64,000 nt of DNA from Penelope pileata (GCA_013396635.1 WBMW01005650.1:1105308-1169307); one strand, 5' to 3'. Counted from the first letter of the stretch, positions 1 to 14,903 are shown. Numbers and translations are program-made. The notes: generated by a model not told the origin, from the sequence alone.

Positions 1-2065
1 ACAAGCATGCTCGCCATGTAATTGCGTATTCAAAAATAATACAGAGAGAGCATTTCACAAAGAAATGCAAATTTAGCACTCAGGAGAGGTCCAGTCTGGA
101 CAGCCCAGAGGATGCAATGGCCCTGCTGACTCACACGGAGGCAGAGCAGGGAGAAACTCAGCTTCCGTTCAGTGCTGCTCACACAGGAACAACAGCCCCC
201 ATTCACACCCCCTCCAGCCTTTTGCTGCATGCTCACAGGTGGTGGATCTGTGAGGACACAAGTCCACTGATGTCCTCAGCTGCCTTACCTCAAGAGCTGG
301 CTTGTCACTGAAAGAGAAAACAGCTCGCTGTCCTAGTGGCATTTCCTAAGACCACCAAGCATCACAACATTCAGGCAAAATCTTTGTTGCACCTCTCTGC
401 CTGCTGGAAATGCTGCATTTTTCCCAAAAAATAGGCAGGGATAAGAAGAGAGATTTCTAGACAAAGGGACAGAAACAGACTCTGCTTTCAAACACTTCCA
501 GGGTTTGGTGTGGGCTAAATGCCACTCTTCCATTGAGCTAAACCCAGACACAGCCATGGCTGGATGCTCAGCATTCAGACCTAAATACTGCTGGTTTGAA
601 TCACCTTCAGTTTTTCACAGTTACATCTAATGTTGAGCAGGGGATGGATGTACAGAGCTGCTACTACATACTGAATAGAGGCACGCTTGGAGGATTCTCA
701 GAAGTTATCTACTCCACAGCTCCAATGTCTCAAAAGCATATTGGCTAAAATAAGCCAAAACACCCCAGTTGTAAACCTCTGCTCATGGCTTGCAGACAGG
801 TCTAGGATCAGCAGAAAGCTACCAGATTGAATTGCACATGCTTACTGAGCACATGCTCAGGAACCAGATCAAATTGGTTTGAAAAGCAATGGAAGTAAAA
901 CCCAGTACATGCTGTAAATAATAGATTTGCAACTCTTGCAGCACATTAACACAGACATGTTCTTCAAGTCTGAAACTCTGCTATAATCGAATGATATTGA
1001 ACAGTACATTATACAGCTTAAAATATCCCCAGATAGTGGGTGTACCAGTTATTGTAACTTTAATCTGCAAGACACTTCTTACTGAGGCTTAAATAGTTTC
1101 CACATCAAGAGCATAATACAAATCCTATCTGGTAAACTTCGGCATTTACATCCCTTTTGAACGTATGACCTCATTTACAGCGTGTAAGACCCAAAGCAAG
1201 TCCTGCTGAGCAATGTTTTCCACGTTAAGCTCAAGGACTGTTCTCCTAGAGTGACTCCAATGAAAAACTGGTTAATCAAGGGAAGCTTCAAAAAGGGATG
1301 GGTGCATTTCGTTCTCACTGCTTTATTGAGGTGCTTTGGTGGAGGCACTTTTAGTGAGAGATGGAAGGGTGGTGGGAGAAAGCAGTATGCTTTGAAAAGG
1401 CACTTTGAAAATACTTCAGTGGGCACTTTCTAATGAGATTCCTGTGATAAGATCACTTCTAACTCCTTTGCAACTGTGTCAGAATAGAGAGGAATAAACG
1501 CAGAAATGGAGACCTCCAAGGGTTCCCAAAAGCAATTCTCAGTTTTACCACTTCCCCTGCACTTGTAAGAGTGCCCAAAGACTTCCAAAAAGCTGCCCTG
1601 AAGGCCTGCAATGCTGGGCTGCCTGGATTTACCTCCAAAGACACAAGCCCTGAAGAGCTCAGGCTAATTAGGCCTTGCTATTACAACATGCAGTATGGTG
1701 TAGTGACAGCGTGCATGGTAACAGCGTGAACAGAGATTTACGGGGGTGGACGCGAGCTGACCATCTTTTTGAACAACAGAGCAAGGTTAGATGTAGCTGA
1801 GAGACTTGAGCAAAATCTACCAAGATTGGTCTGGGTGTGAAGAAGGGACGTTCTCCTGCCTCTGGTACCACATCCAGCCCTGAAGCTTTATTTTGGACAA
1901 ACAAGCCCAGCTTCCCATCCTGCAGTATAGATACTCAAAGCAAAATTTATGAGTGATGTTCAGTTGGCATGTTTGCTTCTCACTAACAACCAGTGTGCTT
2001 GCATCCTGGCTGAGATCAAATGGAGCACTGAGTAGATGCACTCCCTCTGAGGATTAATCATCAGA
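1..2065. other. Intergenic, nothing recognised
   Basis: Unique-looking AT-rich DNA. No exon, repeat or RNA gene seen. Confidence 0.6.
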
Positions 2066-2290
2066 ATAGGGCTGGATGAGAACCTCAAAGGTCACTCAGT
2101 CTATCTTCCTGCCTAAGGCAGACTGAGCTACACAAACTGCTCTTGACAGAAGTTCCTCTAATCTGTTCTTGACAGCCTCTAAGGATAAAGACTTCACCAC
2201 CCCCAAGGAAATCTCCTCCATGCTTAACCACCCCTGCAGTTCCAAAGTTTCTCCTACTCAGGTAAATCTGCCCTGGTTTAAGTGACTCAT
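2066..2290 (-). mobile_element. Old, diverged CR1-family LINE fragment
   Basis: The reverse complement resembles the 3' region of an older CR1 subfamily shared by birds and turtles. Recognisable plus-strand words are CCTGCCTAAGGCAGACTGAG, CTAATCTGTTCTTGACAGCC, GACTTCACCACCCCCAAGG and CTCCATGCTTAACCACCC. It is clearly more diverged than the three younger copies in the window. Confidence 0.75.
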
Positions 2291-4270
2291 AAAATAGCAA
2301 AACAGTACAAAATGAGGTCACAGAGACTTTCTTGTCTCCATCTTGCACATTTAATTGCAATCATTTTTATTTTTTCCCTTTAGTCAGAGCACATCTGGTC
2401 CTGAGTTGAGTTCACATTCAGACAGAGCCCATCAGACAAGTGATGGGACTGTTGTTGATGGAGTTCTTTCCAGTTGTGACTTTCTTTCAGACTGTAATGG
2501 AAAAATAAGGAAAAGTTTGAAGTAGTGCCTGTAAGAAGAGGGCATCCATGAATAGATATTAGTTTAAATTTTATCTTAAACTGACGGTTAATTGGACCCT
2601 TTTTGCATTTAAACAATTCACTGGGTTTTTTTCTGCTTTTTTTTTTTTTTCTGTGACACAGGCAAAGGAAAACATTGATTCAAAACAGATGCTTCTGGCA
2701 ATCACGCTTATTCGCGCTCAGCTTTTAAAGAGAGGCTTTCCATTGGCTTTTCCTTGACCTAAACCAGCATCACTTCCATCCACAAATCTCTCTCAAATCT
2801 CAAGTCGATGATTTTATATCATAGTGAACAAAACTGAGGTCAAAGACCTAAAGACAATTTCTTCTTGAGGAGTTCAGAGTATTTCAGAGGAACTCGCCCT
2901 TTGGTCAAGATGCACAGATTTCAGCGATCAGCAAGCAGCTCAGGAAAATGAAACTAAGGGCTAGAGCAACAGAACAAGAGCCCAGGAAAGGGAACTCACT
3001 GCAAGAATGTGATGAGTAGCAGGATCATGGAGAGAGCTGCCCCAAGCCAGCCAAGAAATACACGGAACTTTGAAGATCATCCACAAGCACTGCAACTAGC
3101 GAACGGGTCAGAGAGCCATGTCAGCAAAGGCAAGTGAAAACAGTCTAGAGAAAACTTTTGCATTGGCTAAATAACATATGACAGCAAGTCTTCCCCCAAG
3201 CACAGGTTTACAAGCTTTCACTTCGCCACAGTAGTCTTCCCCTTCAAGCAGAATTTAACTCAACCGCAGTGCTCCCAGAAATGGAAGCACGGCATCCAGA
3301 AGATGGTGCTCTTGGGCAAAGCACAACTGCTGGACCAAAAAGTTTAAGATTCTCTTGGCTTTCGTGGCATCGTAGGATTCCTCCACATTTGTTCTTAATT
3401 CACAGAGGCAGCCCGTGCTATAGTCGCCAAGCAGCACAGAGGAAGGCATAAGGATGCAGAGAAATTCAATGTAAATAGCACAGTGCCATTGAGAAAATCC
3501 ACCCTCCCACCATCCCTTTGTGAGTGCGTACACACAAACCATGAAATAGCTCAAATAAACAATCCTGCCAGAAGTTTAATCAAGATCTGTTCAGGATTAA
3601 GGGACTACTTGGAGGAGTCCTCTAAAACACAGTATAAAAAAGGCATCAGAAATTGCACAGGGAAAGAGAAATAGTTAAAATTTGAGGAGCACGTCTAGCA
3701 ATTGACTCCTAGTCATCACAGTTTTTTCTGGGGTACTTATCAGAGGCTTTAATGAGCAGAGACCACCACCTCTGACTTCCCCACAGAGAGGAGGGGACAC
3801 TCCCACTGAACCAGGGGAAAAAAGCAGCTGCATCAAGAACCCTCATGAATCATATTATTTAACCAGCACATCATTTTTAAATGCATCTATTGAACAAACA
3901 TTTTATCTCAAGGATCTCCAAGTATCATATATAAGATAAATATGAATATTTACATAACGGAGATTGAAATGGAATTATTTTCTCTGCCAAGGAAATCTGC
4001 TCTTCTTACCTTTCAAAATAGCAGAACCACCATTGTACTAGGGATGTGATGCACTTGAGCATGCTACTGTGACTTGTTCCCAGATTTTGATATAACATAT
4101 TTAAACTCCAGAAAGCAAAAAAAAAATAAGTGTATACAGATAGATAAAGCTGAATTATCTCCCACAGGAGATAGTTGCAGTGAGCTGCCTTTTCAACAGA
4201 ATTAGGCTACCCTGTGAGATGTTGAAAGCACCGTTTCTCTTCCTATTAATCCAATAAGTTAATAAAGCTC

Positions 4271-4354
4271 ATCTTTTCCTTTCCTTTCTTTTTTTCCCCC
4301 TTTCTCAATTTTTTTTCTTTTCTTTTTTCCTCTTTTTCCCCCCCTTTCCTTCTT
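4271..4354 (+). repeat. Pyrimidine tract (T/C-rich low complexity)
   Basis: About 84 bases almost entirely T and C, in irregular CTTTC/TTTTCC runs with one AA interruption. Confidence 0.9.
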
Positions 4355-7300
4355 AAGGAATAACCTTGTACCTCAGAAAGCAAAATACATCAGTAAAACT
4401 AAATGAAGACCAGACCAGCAGGCTCTGAAACCTCTATTCCCTAAACTGAGAGCCAATTAGTTATAATCAATTAAATAAAACTAAGGAAAATAAAGTCACA
4501 TGGGCTTGGAAAAGGAAAATTGTAAGTGAACTACCACTGTAGTCGCTTGGGAGAAAAATGTCACCGCCAAGGAGAAAAAAAATGGAAGCAATTAAGAGAG
4601 TTAAAAACTTTCCTTATTGCAGGGAGACCAGGGAGCGCACCAGCCCCCCAAGGTTTTCATCACAACTTTTCAATTCATTTCATTTTTCTGTCTGTGCTGA
4701 CAGTTTCTGGTGGGCTTGGGAGGGTCTGAAGCCATGGGGCCCGGAGCCTTGCAGCGTGCCCTACTTTGCAAACCCACATGTAGGGCTGTCACAAGCCAGC
4801 TGCCTACAGCTGCCTGCAACCCAGCTGTTTTGTCCCCATTACACTGCAAGAACGGCCTCCGAGGACAAAGGGCAATCCTACAGCATACACGAGTGCAAAC
4901 TTGAGGAAATGGATATCCACAGCCAGGAACATGACTAATTAGACTGTGACTGCTCGACTGCATTTAACAGACTTCAGAGAAGACCCAGAGAGAACAGATT
5001 TCAGATGAGGTGTGCATATAACAGTCAATAAAAAAAAGAAGAAACCAACAATGAAATAACATCATAACCTCATGAAAGTCCAAATCACCCAAACATCTTG
5101 ATGATACCTTCAAAGTCTTCACTGTCTGGAGCTCAGACAAATCTGGCAAGCCCAGTATTAATACATCTCACTTTTAACACAGATGGAACTTCCAAGACAC
5201 GCAGCCAAAAAGAACGTCAGTGAATACCAGCCTTGGTGGTAGGTTTCAAAAATCAATATAATCAGCACAGTGTTCTATTCACAGCTTATAAATTGCTGTC
5301 ACAGTGGCTAACTTCACAGCCCTATCAGTTCCAGAAGCCTTGTTAAAGCTGCCTGTGAAGTTTGCTGGACACAGTTTTGTCGGAAGGCATTTTGCCTGCA
5401 GCTTAGCATGGGCACACCACTAAGCATCTGCCCAGGAGCTCCCCGCATTGCGGCTGCTGAGGCCACAGAAGAGAAGGAAAGCACGCTGATAAAATTTCAA
5501 GAGCTAAGGTAGAAATAGAAGTGGGATATTTGGAAACAAACTTTTTTACCCCTTACTCAACGAAGTGCTCTTAAAGGCCATGAATTTTCAAATCTTCAAA
5601 TGGAAGCAAAAGGTAGAAAAAGAAAGCAATTACGTACCGTTTTCCACTTTAGCAGTTCATATGAATTCCACAGGCTTGCAGACATCTAGGAGCACAGGAA
5701 GGCTGAGACGTGCTATTTTTCACCACGGGACAGCCCCGCACTGCCCACAAGGCACATATCCTTTCACAACAAATTCACATCATTATCAACCAACCAATTT
5801 AGTCTGTCGCCTAGCAGGTAATTAGGTGAAGATCTCACACCACCCACTTTCTGTAAGCTCAAATATTATTTCAGGATTCCTGTGGTATGTGCCTTGGATT
5901 TGAATCTGGCGATATTTCATAATCTATCACTATAGCCCACTTCTCCAAATATATCTCAAAGAATTTGAATAAACTCTTAGCATAGCTCCCTTGACTCCTG
6001 TTGAGTTATACCCTACAGTTTCAAATTTGTCAGCATATTCTTAAAGTTTGGAATAAAGTGTTGTTCTTCCCCCAGACAATCCCATAAGACTGTAGTTTCA
6101 TCACGACCCCTAGCAGTGAATTGCCTTTTTTTCCCCTCTATTCTCTGCTTTGTCTTGCTACTGTTAAGACCTTCAGAAATCAAACTACCACCTAAATGAG
6201 GTGGAAAAGTACTAGTGAAAATCTACCTGAGGGGCAGTAGTCACAAATATTAAAGCATTTGCCTGAGATAGCTGAGGGAAGCTCTGTCAGGGCTGGGAAA
6301 CAGAGGGCCCTGCGCCCTTCCGTTCAGCACTTGATTCTTGGGATCCCTCTCATCTTTCTCAGAAGTTAGCTTCAATAGGCTGGAAGGACAACATTTAATT
6401 GACTTAAGTGATGTCATCTTCTCTCATTCAGCCCTTCAGCTCCTATGGACAAGCTCAGAAAGCATGAGTCACCTCCATGGAAAAAAGTTCCTGCTTTTTG
6501 CCTCCCAGTAGTAACTTTTAATTTTCTTCCCAAATGATTTCAGTAATTTAAAACCACAGAGATTAAGCCATTACTCCCAAGATTTTCCCTTCACAGCATT
6601 GCTGTAAAAGTGAAGAAATATTACATCTGTTGTCAAATTTATGGTGCCAAAACATCAAACTGCTACAGCTATAAGCTTTATTGGGTAACTTTGTATGTTG
6701 TGCTGAAAGAGATAGGGCATACAGAAAATATCTAGCATCAAAAAAATCAGTCTTTCCTTTCAAAAACACTCTCAACTCGCAATAACCCCACAAAATCTCA
6801 TTCCAGAAACTACTCATTCAGTTTTCCCAGCAAACCAGATCACAGCTTCAACCATAGAACAAGCATGTACGTAGATATGTAGCCATCGAGGAGAAATCTA
6901 ATGTTTTTTCAGTCCATATTAGAAGCTTGGCTGCAGATTACAACTAAGGCAGTTGAACTATTTATATTCAGCAGTGATGTTAGAGTATCACATCAAGACT
7001 AGTTTAGTGGGGCCAATTTTTAACCTAAAAACCTGACTCCAAATTATGAGCTTTATGGAGAGAGAATGTCTGCCATACAACCTGGCTGGAAAACTGAGTG
7101 CCGTGATTCTACTTTTCACTTATCTTACTCCTGCACTATCTACTACAAGTCATCACATATATATCTGCCTGAACTTTCTCAATTCTTTTTTTCTGAAATG
7201 TTTTGCTGCATTCGGAATGAGAACCACGTGGGTGCACTTTGCTCAGATTCTTTGGCACCTATTAACTCACATAACATCACAGACATTAGTGAGAGACTCA

Positions 7301-8799
7301 ACAGAAATGCTTTCAAACATCAGTTGTCTTTGCCAAGAATACTAAATCAGATGATTAAAATCAGACAAAGAAACAGATCTTGCTAGAATTTACCACCACC
7401 TTTCCCTGTTATCTTCTCACCAAGAGCTCACCAAGGTTTATGGCAAGATAGTTCCATTTAAAGATCAATCTGACTGCGTACGTCGCCCTGGGCACGTCAC
7501 TTTATTTCTCTCAGCTGAGTTAATTTCTGAAGTGTCTCATGCAAGTGATGGTAGCAAGGGAGCCTCACAATGGCAATGCCCATTGTAAAATCAACGTCAG
7601 AGAGCATTCACCACTTCCATGTGAGAGGGAAGACCAAGACAAGGCATCACTTACCTGGATCCTATTCTGTTGGACAGATATCACAGACTCAGATGAAGTT
7701 ACTGCAGGGTGACAGCACAGTACTCTTCTATAATTATGTAAATTACACTCATTAAAACCACTGAATATATTTATATAAATGACCGTGATTTTTCAGAAAC
7801 TCTTCTCTTTCAGGTGTAATTTTGCATGCACAATAAACTGAGGATTTCAGAGAAGCACTTGAAGCATCCAAATATCAGACTGTGCCTACAAATTGTTCAG
7901 ACAGATATTTTAATACTGTAATTTGTCAGTAAAATTACTTCAGTAGGCAAGACTGTGTGCAAGAAAGCACTAAATAATTAAGACCACCAAGCTAGAGCCT
8001 AAGGCACCATTTTAAAATCTTTTATCTAAAACCTAAATTTGGCAAGCACGGGGGAAAGGCACTTAAGGAGAACGGGCGTAGACAAGCAGCACATAAGCCT
8101 CCCATTGCACCATGCAATCTAGTTTCACTTATTGCTGAAGATTATTTCTGAATGCTCCGATTCTGAAGTTATCAGAATTGGCTATTGTAAGTAGTTGATG
8201 CTGCTTGGCTTTTCAAAGCCTCATCAAGTTTTTAAAAACACAGATGGCTGTTCTACAATAAAAAAGAATTCACCTGCAGTGATGCATTTACACCACAATA
8301 ATGAGGCTGTAACAAGAGAAAGAACAAGCCATACATTCAATATGGAAAGTTACATCCATGAACTCTATTGCTGTCAGGATAAACAGGTGCTATGCTGAAA
8401 ATGTGAAGCCTCATTAATGCATCATTTAATAAAATGCACCATTATCTTATCTTGCAGGTCTCTTTACATCTTCCATAAAGATTTGCTTTTCTAAGTTAAC
8501 CATCTCAGCCCAATGATGTGATAGATCTCGAATCTCAGAAATGGTTCTGACTACAGCAGTTGACAACATAAAATGCCATACAAAAGAAATACTAAAACCT
8601 TTATGTACGTGATTAAGGCTACTCAGAATGCTCCATCTACAGCCCTGAAAATAAAAAGCTTCTTGCTGCTTGAAAATGTTGCTCTGGCAGCACTGCAGCT
8701 CAAAAATGTTGTAGGAAAAACAAGAGACAAAAAGCCTTCAACAATCCCCCTTGCATAAAAACCATTAAACACAACAAATTTCACAATGTCAAATCAGTT

Positions 8800-8820
8800 G
8801 CCTGCAGCTTTTTTGCAGGC
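8800..8820. repeat. Small hairpin
   Basis: GCCTGCA (8800-8806) and TGCAGGC (8814-8820) form a perfect 7-bp stem with a 7-base T-rich loop. Functional meaning unknown; it may be chance. Confidence 0.5.
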
Positions 8821-11800
8821 TCAGTATTTGCAGAAGGGAAGCTGTCCAAGCCAACAGAGCATGGTATGAGAGGGACACGAAAACCTTGCAGGATCAGTGC
8901 AGGAGGAATCCTGGAGAGAAAGAAAATGAAAGGCAGTGGGGTGGAGATAAAAACCACCGTTTGAAAAGTCATTTCTCTGTGGCCAGCAGAGAAGTCCCAT
9001 CTGCATCAGCCAGCTGACAGAAAACTGTCTTTTCTCTTGAGAGAAGTTGGGCAGTGCGGTCGCTGGCTGTGAAGGGGCACTGAGAAATTTTCACTGTCTG
9101 GGCACGAAGAGGGAGAAGATGACTGGGTTTCTCTGACGAAGTTGTTTCCCAAAGTACCCAAAAAAGTGAATTGCAGTTTAGAACCTTAATTTTCCTCACC
9201 CCTTCAAGTTAGATGAAGCTTCCGGATGTCTCATTTTAAAAAGCTCATACCCTGTAAAGCTTAAGAACTCTGAGCTTTGAGATGTAACAACCCCTATGGA
9301 TTCCAGATCTTCAAGCAGGAAAGAAAATCTTCACCTTTTACCATTTCCATAAAATCCTTGTATCAAGACAATCAATAACTTTGTGTGGGTATCATTTGAT
9401 TTCACAAAGCTTAGATTTAATTGCCTCATATAAAATTCAAACTTGAAATTTGCTTTGAGACCAGCTCCGTTTCCTGCAGAGCTGTAACACACAAACAGGA
9501 CCTGTTCTTCTGTTGTCTCTTGCTTTGTATTCCTACATCCTTCTTGGTGGGCCTAGGGCTCTTCTGCTGCACACAGTAATTGTCATTAACAGAACATCAT
9601 CAAGCAACCTCCAGGAGGTATGAAGTCTTCCTCTGAGCCCCCAGGTTCTTTGTGAGAGATGAAGCCCACTTAGGGTCCACCTAAGGAAAGGTATAGGTCT
9701 GAAACATCACTTCTATGAGGCTTTAAAATTTCAAGAACAAGTTCAGGTTTGTGTTTGAATGATTCAAATGCATCACCTATGTTCAGCAAATCAAGGGAAA
9801 TGTTGTGACTCGTAACACCCAAGCACTTCATGTTGATAAGAAAACATGTCAAAAAGTATTCAGCAGATCTTTTTTTCCCCCTATTCAGAAAGTAAACAAA
9901 AGATGGAAATATTTGAACTTCCCGCAGCTCAGAAATGAGACAAGTCAGTTTGCTCCAATCTGCTCAGAGTACAGACTCCACACAGGCCTGACACCTGACA
10001 AAGCTGGAGTTCCAGAAATCCCTCACTGTCAGTACATCTCTTTTCCCACCAAAGGCAAAGCCAAACTTCCCCTGATGCCATGGACAAGTTACAGCAGTGA
10101 CACTTTCAACTTCAGAGAAAGGCAAAGATGACCAACCTGAGAAATACTTCAGAGATAAGTTCAGAAGCACCATGGCAGATACCTATTTTGGTGAGATAGT
10201 ATAGAAAGTCTATAGGAGCACAAGAGCAACAGATTTATCTGTTCCATCTGCATAAAAGTACTCTCATTGTCAGCAGTAATTGCTTCTTAATGAGACTTCA
10301 TATATCTGCGTTACTTACACAGCCTCACGTGGATTCTCTGATGTCTGATAACACGGCTGAGCTTACACTGCAGCCTCTTGGACTGCAAAGACATCCATTT
10401 GGCTTTCTTCTCCCTGCCCAACTACCAGATTTCACAGAAGTTGTTAACAGAAACTATCACTGATGCCACTATATCTCTGTCAAATTTGGTTGAATATAGC
10501 TAAGATGATCAAAAGTTATCAGAGGAATAAAGAAGAGACCAAGTTCATAAATCTTGTTTCTTTAACAAACCAAAGAGATAACATGCTGTATTCAAATAAG
10601 AAAATGCTGTATTAGGAGTATTTTACCTGTTGATGATAATGATTGATGATAGCATTTAAGAAGTCCTTTTCAGTCCATCTCCTCGAGGAGGTGGATTCTC
10701 CCTGCTAGAAGTTGTAGCATTAAGCTGTTCTGTCCCAATAATCTCTTAAGAGAGCGGCTTCTAATTTAACGAGCAAAGAATCTTTCATGGAAATGAAGAT
10801 AAATAGATGAATCAAAATGAAGGAATCTTTTGTTTAAACAGAGATCACAATCAGCTAGCTGGTACAGCAGAAACCTTCAGGCACTCACTGCAGCTGGGGC
10901 ACAGGTTTCTTTGCAGTCATGTTGCACAGCTCCCTCTACAGCATATCAGAATTTTCCCTCTTAACTGCTTATGTGCTGCACTCTTACACATAAGCAGAGA
11001 TTGATGTTTTGAACTGTGTTCTTATTGTAAAAATTCTGAAGACGTCTAGAGAAAAGTATAACATTAACTCAAACCCCAACACCTTGTTGAAGAGTCACTT
11101 AAATAGTCCTGTATTGAAAGGGGGGAAGGGAGAGGTATCAGTTGCAAACTGCTCACAGATCTTAAAACGAGGTCTCAAGTGGTAATGCTTTACTACAAAT
11201 TTTGCTAGTCAAATCCACACCCACCTCTTGGTAAATGAAACTCGCTGTAACATCAACAGCATTGCTTCGCTGTCAGACTATCTAAAAGTTGTCAGGTTTC
11301 ATAGAGCGTGCTTGTCATGTTTCTCTGCCTTCAAGTACAGCATTCCCTTTAATCCTCCCATCCCAAGATAAAATAATCAGAATTCTTATACTATTCATGC
11401 AGCCTTTTCCTCTCTGTTAGACCAGATGTGTTCAAATATTAAATTCTACTTTCAGTAGCTGATTAAAACATTTCAAGCAGCATTTTTGGTATGTTTTTTT
11501 CTTAAGCATCGTTTACTTAGAGCTATTCTCTTGACCTCAAAATTAAGCAGGAGGTTTGGTGTTGAAGTTACCAATTTGGGTGGAGGCATCTTTAATGATG
11601 AAGCCCGTCCACAGCTGGCTGGGAAATAGTTTTTAGCTAGACAACTAGTAAACAGCTTCCATCTATATTCTGCCTTGTAAGAATTATTTCAATTTTAAAG
11701 CCCCAGAAATGCTCCACTCCAATACCTCTGCAGGGACTTTGTCACGTCGCTACTGACTGCAAAGGAAAAGAGAGGTAAATATATTCTGTGCAAAACCTAT

Positions 11801-12240
11801 TATTATTCATATAATTATTAAACCATTCGTACATTTCAAGTAGAAGAAAAGATGTTTTCTCAAAAAATAAGATTCTTCAAAGCAGGTAGCTGACATACGC
11901 TTTGGTTCAGGATGTGACATTCCATGGTAAATTTCAAAATAAAGCTGCTTTTTACATTTCAGCTCAACTATTTAGGAGTGGGGGAAAGGTAAAGAAGTGG
12001 CCTCAGTGATGGTAAATCCTTCAAGTAGCACAAAAAAAGCTGGAGAGTAACTTCAGCACAAAGACGAGATCCACAATCAGAACAATTCTTGTTAAAGTGC
12101 AACCTTTGATAATGATTATTAACACCAAATAAAACAAACAGAACAGGAGAGGCTAAAGCTTCCTTTGACAGCATTTTCCTAAAGTTCGTTCTTTTGTTCT
12201 AAATCCTTATATCATGCTGAATGCTATTTTTACTTTAAAT

Positions 12241-12620
12241 ATAATCAGGGAAAATGAGAAACTAATATTCTCAAATTGCAATTATGAAATAAAGTATGCA
12301 GCATTTTAGGTGCTTCATTTAGAGAACACTCCAGGTTAATTATATGATTTTTCTAATGAAGATATTTCCATGAATACTTAGGATTGTTGCATTCATCTCA
12401 TTTGGTAATGAATAGATTGATACGCAGATGATTTCAGCATTTCATTAAAATAACTGCAGAATAAATGCTGAAATTCATTCAAGTGAATTGAGAATGCTAG
12501 TTCCAATTATGCAGCTTCCCAAGTTTAATTAATAAGTTGTATTGTTACAATTAATCATAGTCAGATGATTATAAAAATCGAGTTTTTATGATCTGAATGC
12601 TTTTTAATTACACACGGTGA
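12241..12620. promoter_or_regulatory. Candidate conserved non-coding element
   Basis: AT-rich complex sequence without simple repeats or frames. It has several homeodomain cores (TTAATTAAT at 12525-12533, and ATTA words throughout) and a 12-bp perfect inverted repeat, ATTTCAGCATTT at 12431-12442 and AAATGCTGAAAT at 12463-12474. The texture resembles vertebrate developmental enhancers. This is inference; no alignment was possible. Confidence 0.3.
12431..12474. repeat. 12-bp perfect inverted repeat
   Basis: ATTTCAGCATTT (12431-12442) and its exact reverse complement AAATGCTGAAAT (12463-12474) are separated by 20 bp. Allowing a one-base bulge extends the arm by three pairs. Each arm contains TGCTGA, the MAF half-site, in opposite orientation. 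Confidence 0.7.
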
Positions 12621-14903
12621 TATACCTACATCACTCAGGTCCACGTGCAGCAAGTTAAGCCACACTTAGAGCAACCTCCAAGCACCTTGTGCATTGGCCA
12701 TGGAGCTGTATGACTGTGTACTCCTACCAACCTGACCTTGTATGAATATTTGCTGAAGGAAATCAGGAACTCTTCTACCCCACAGGTTTCTTTTCCATTA
12801 TTTTTTCTCTCTGTGCATGAAGCAGAGAGTTTGGAATCTCCTTCCTCCCCCAACCAAAAGTCATGGCTGACCAACCATGCCCACAGCCTGGCTGCTTCCA
12901 GCCCCCTTCACAACACAGCCTTGTCTGGCCTTCTGTATTCCTTAACAACAGCTCTTGTCACTATTTCTAACCCGATGTCTCCCTTCCTTTTAATTTGTGT
13001 CATAGCTGTGAGAGCCACAGGCCCTTCAGATGTTGGTTTACACCGATACGCCTGCATTTCCTTGCACTGGAGCAGTAAAACTCTTACTGTCATTCTCAAT
13101 TGAGGGCTTATTTCTAACTGTAAAACCAGTGAACTTCTCCTGATCTGCTAAGACAGCATTTGGTTTTCTATGTTACCTGGTCATTCTGCAGCTTTCTACT
13201 CCTCCGTCTTTTATGGTGTATTAAAATAAAACCTCCTTTCGACACTACGTTTAAAAATGAGTTTTAAGGACTTCTCCCTGGTAACAAACTGAGAGTCTGA
13301 TCCAAAGCCAGAGAAGTCAGCAGAAAGATTTCCATTTGTCCATTTCGATGGGCTCTAGCTCACAGTTTAGGTTTACCAACAGGTTTTAAATCCTTTAGAA
13401 ATATATTTTTGTCACAATTCTGCATAACTGAGAGACTTACATCGTGAAGAAAGAACACTGTAGAAATTGAGAGTAAAAGTTTCCTGACTTTTTTCCTAAA
13501 AGTTTGATCTCCAACAGGAACACAACTGAAAGATATTGTTTTTTCTATTTCCAATTATAGTTAAGATTTTTAATAACAGCAAACTGCAGGCTCTTCTCAG
13601 AAGATCAAAGATAAATTGCTTTCAGTGAATTCTGTTTGTCTGAATACAGAAGCTCTGCTAATGCTTATACGTACATTTATTTGCAAAGAACACAGATTTC
13701 ATTTCTACACAAGAATGATGTATGGTTTTCTAATAACGTTACTTGAAATTACACATTTTTTTCTTTATTTCAAAACTACCATAACTTGGAAGCTCCTCGT
13801 TCTGTAATTTCTTGAAGAATGATCTGTTAGCGAGGTGAGTTTTTGACACACTATTTATTTTGGACTGGACTTGGAAAACAGAGATGACTTGAATAACTAA
13901 GCAGAAGTTATTATCTGATAATGATTTTTTTTGGCTTAGGCCAAATTAATTTTAACACCACTGACTTATTTCTGGATGCCTTTGTGCTAGGTGTGATCAT
14001 TATTTCTATCAAAAAATATTTGGTGATAAAAATATAGATAATATGGATAACTTAATGATTGATTGTCATGGACAACTTTTCATTCTGGTCAGAAATGATT
14101 TCAGATACATATTTATATAAATATTATTAAATTTTGCCTCAAAATTGACTATTGAAAAAGAGAGCCCTTCGGAACGATTACCGCTTTCATAGTTGTGAAA
14201 ATAAAAGAATCAATATTTTTCCTATACAACTTTAAAGAAGCGGAAGAAGAACAAAATCCCTTCCCCTCTCCCCTGTGGGGATATACACTTTTTATCTCCT
14301 TGTTAAACTGTTCAACAGGTAGAGATTTTTGGCCCATGAATCACAACTCCTGCCAACACTTCACCAACCACGACGCAGCTACCACCATAAGCTCTCTGCA
14401 GAAATGCTGCCCAGGTAACCCTGTGCAAAGTGGGATTTGCATCGTGCCAGATGGGGACCAGCTGAAGCAAGGCTTTGCTGTGTGGCACACTCTTAGATTC
14501 TTCCTTTTTCTTTCTTTAGGAGCAAATGCTTCCTTTAAATTGTTAACGTATAATTTAAGTTCCCATAATTTGCTTGAACACACCTAGTAGGTACCTGGTT
14601 TTGGTATTTCAGACACAGGTGTGCTAAAGACCAAATTAGACTATTTCAGGAGGATTTTAACATATTCCAAGAATTGATACATTCCAAAGAGAGGAATAAG
14701 ATAAATCCTCAACTATAATATCCCTAACCAGGATCTCTAGATTTAAATTTTTGTTCTAGGAGATTCTAGATGAAGCATTAAGTAAGGGCCAGGCAGGCAG
14801 AAACATTACACTTCAATAAGACTTCAGTTTAAAAAACTATTCAGGCATAAAAGTATGCATACAAGGCAGGAACAAGAAGGACTTCACTTCTAGGAGGTGT
14901 CTT

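Larger units (their letters stand above)
2291..12240. other. Intergenic, no gene recognised
   Basis: Apart from a 14-T run (2637-2650), the pyrimidine tract at 4.3 kb and the hairpin at 8.8 kb, I see only unique AT-rich sequence. The longest frame (4558-4938 plus, 126 codons) has no domain and is flanked by in-frame low-complexity Lys words. Confidence 0.55.
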
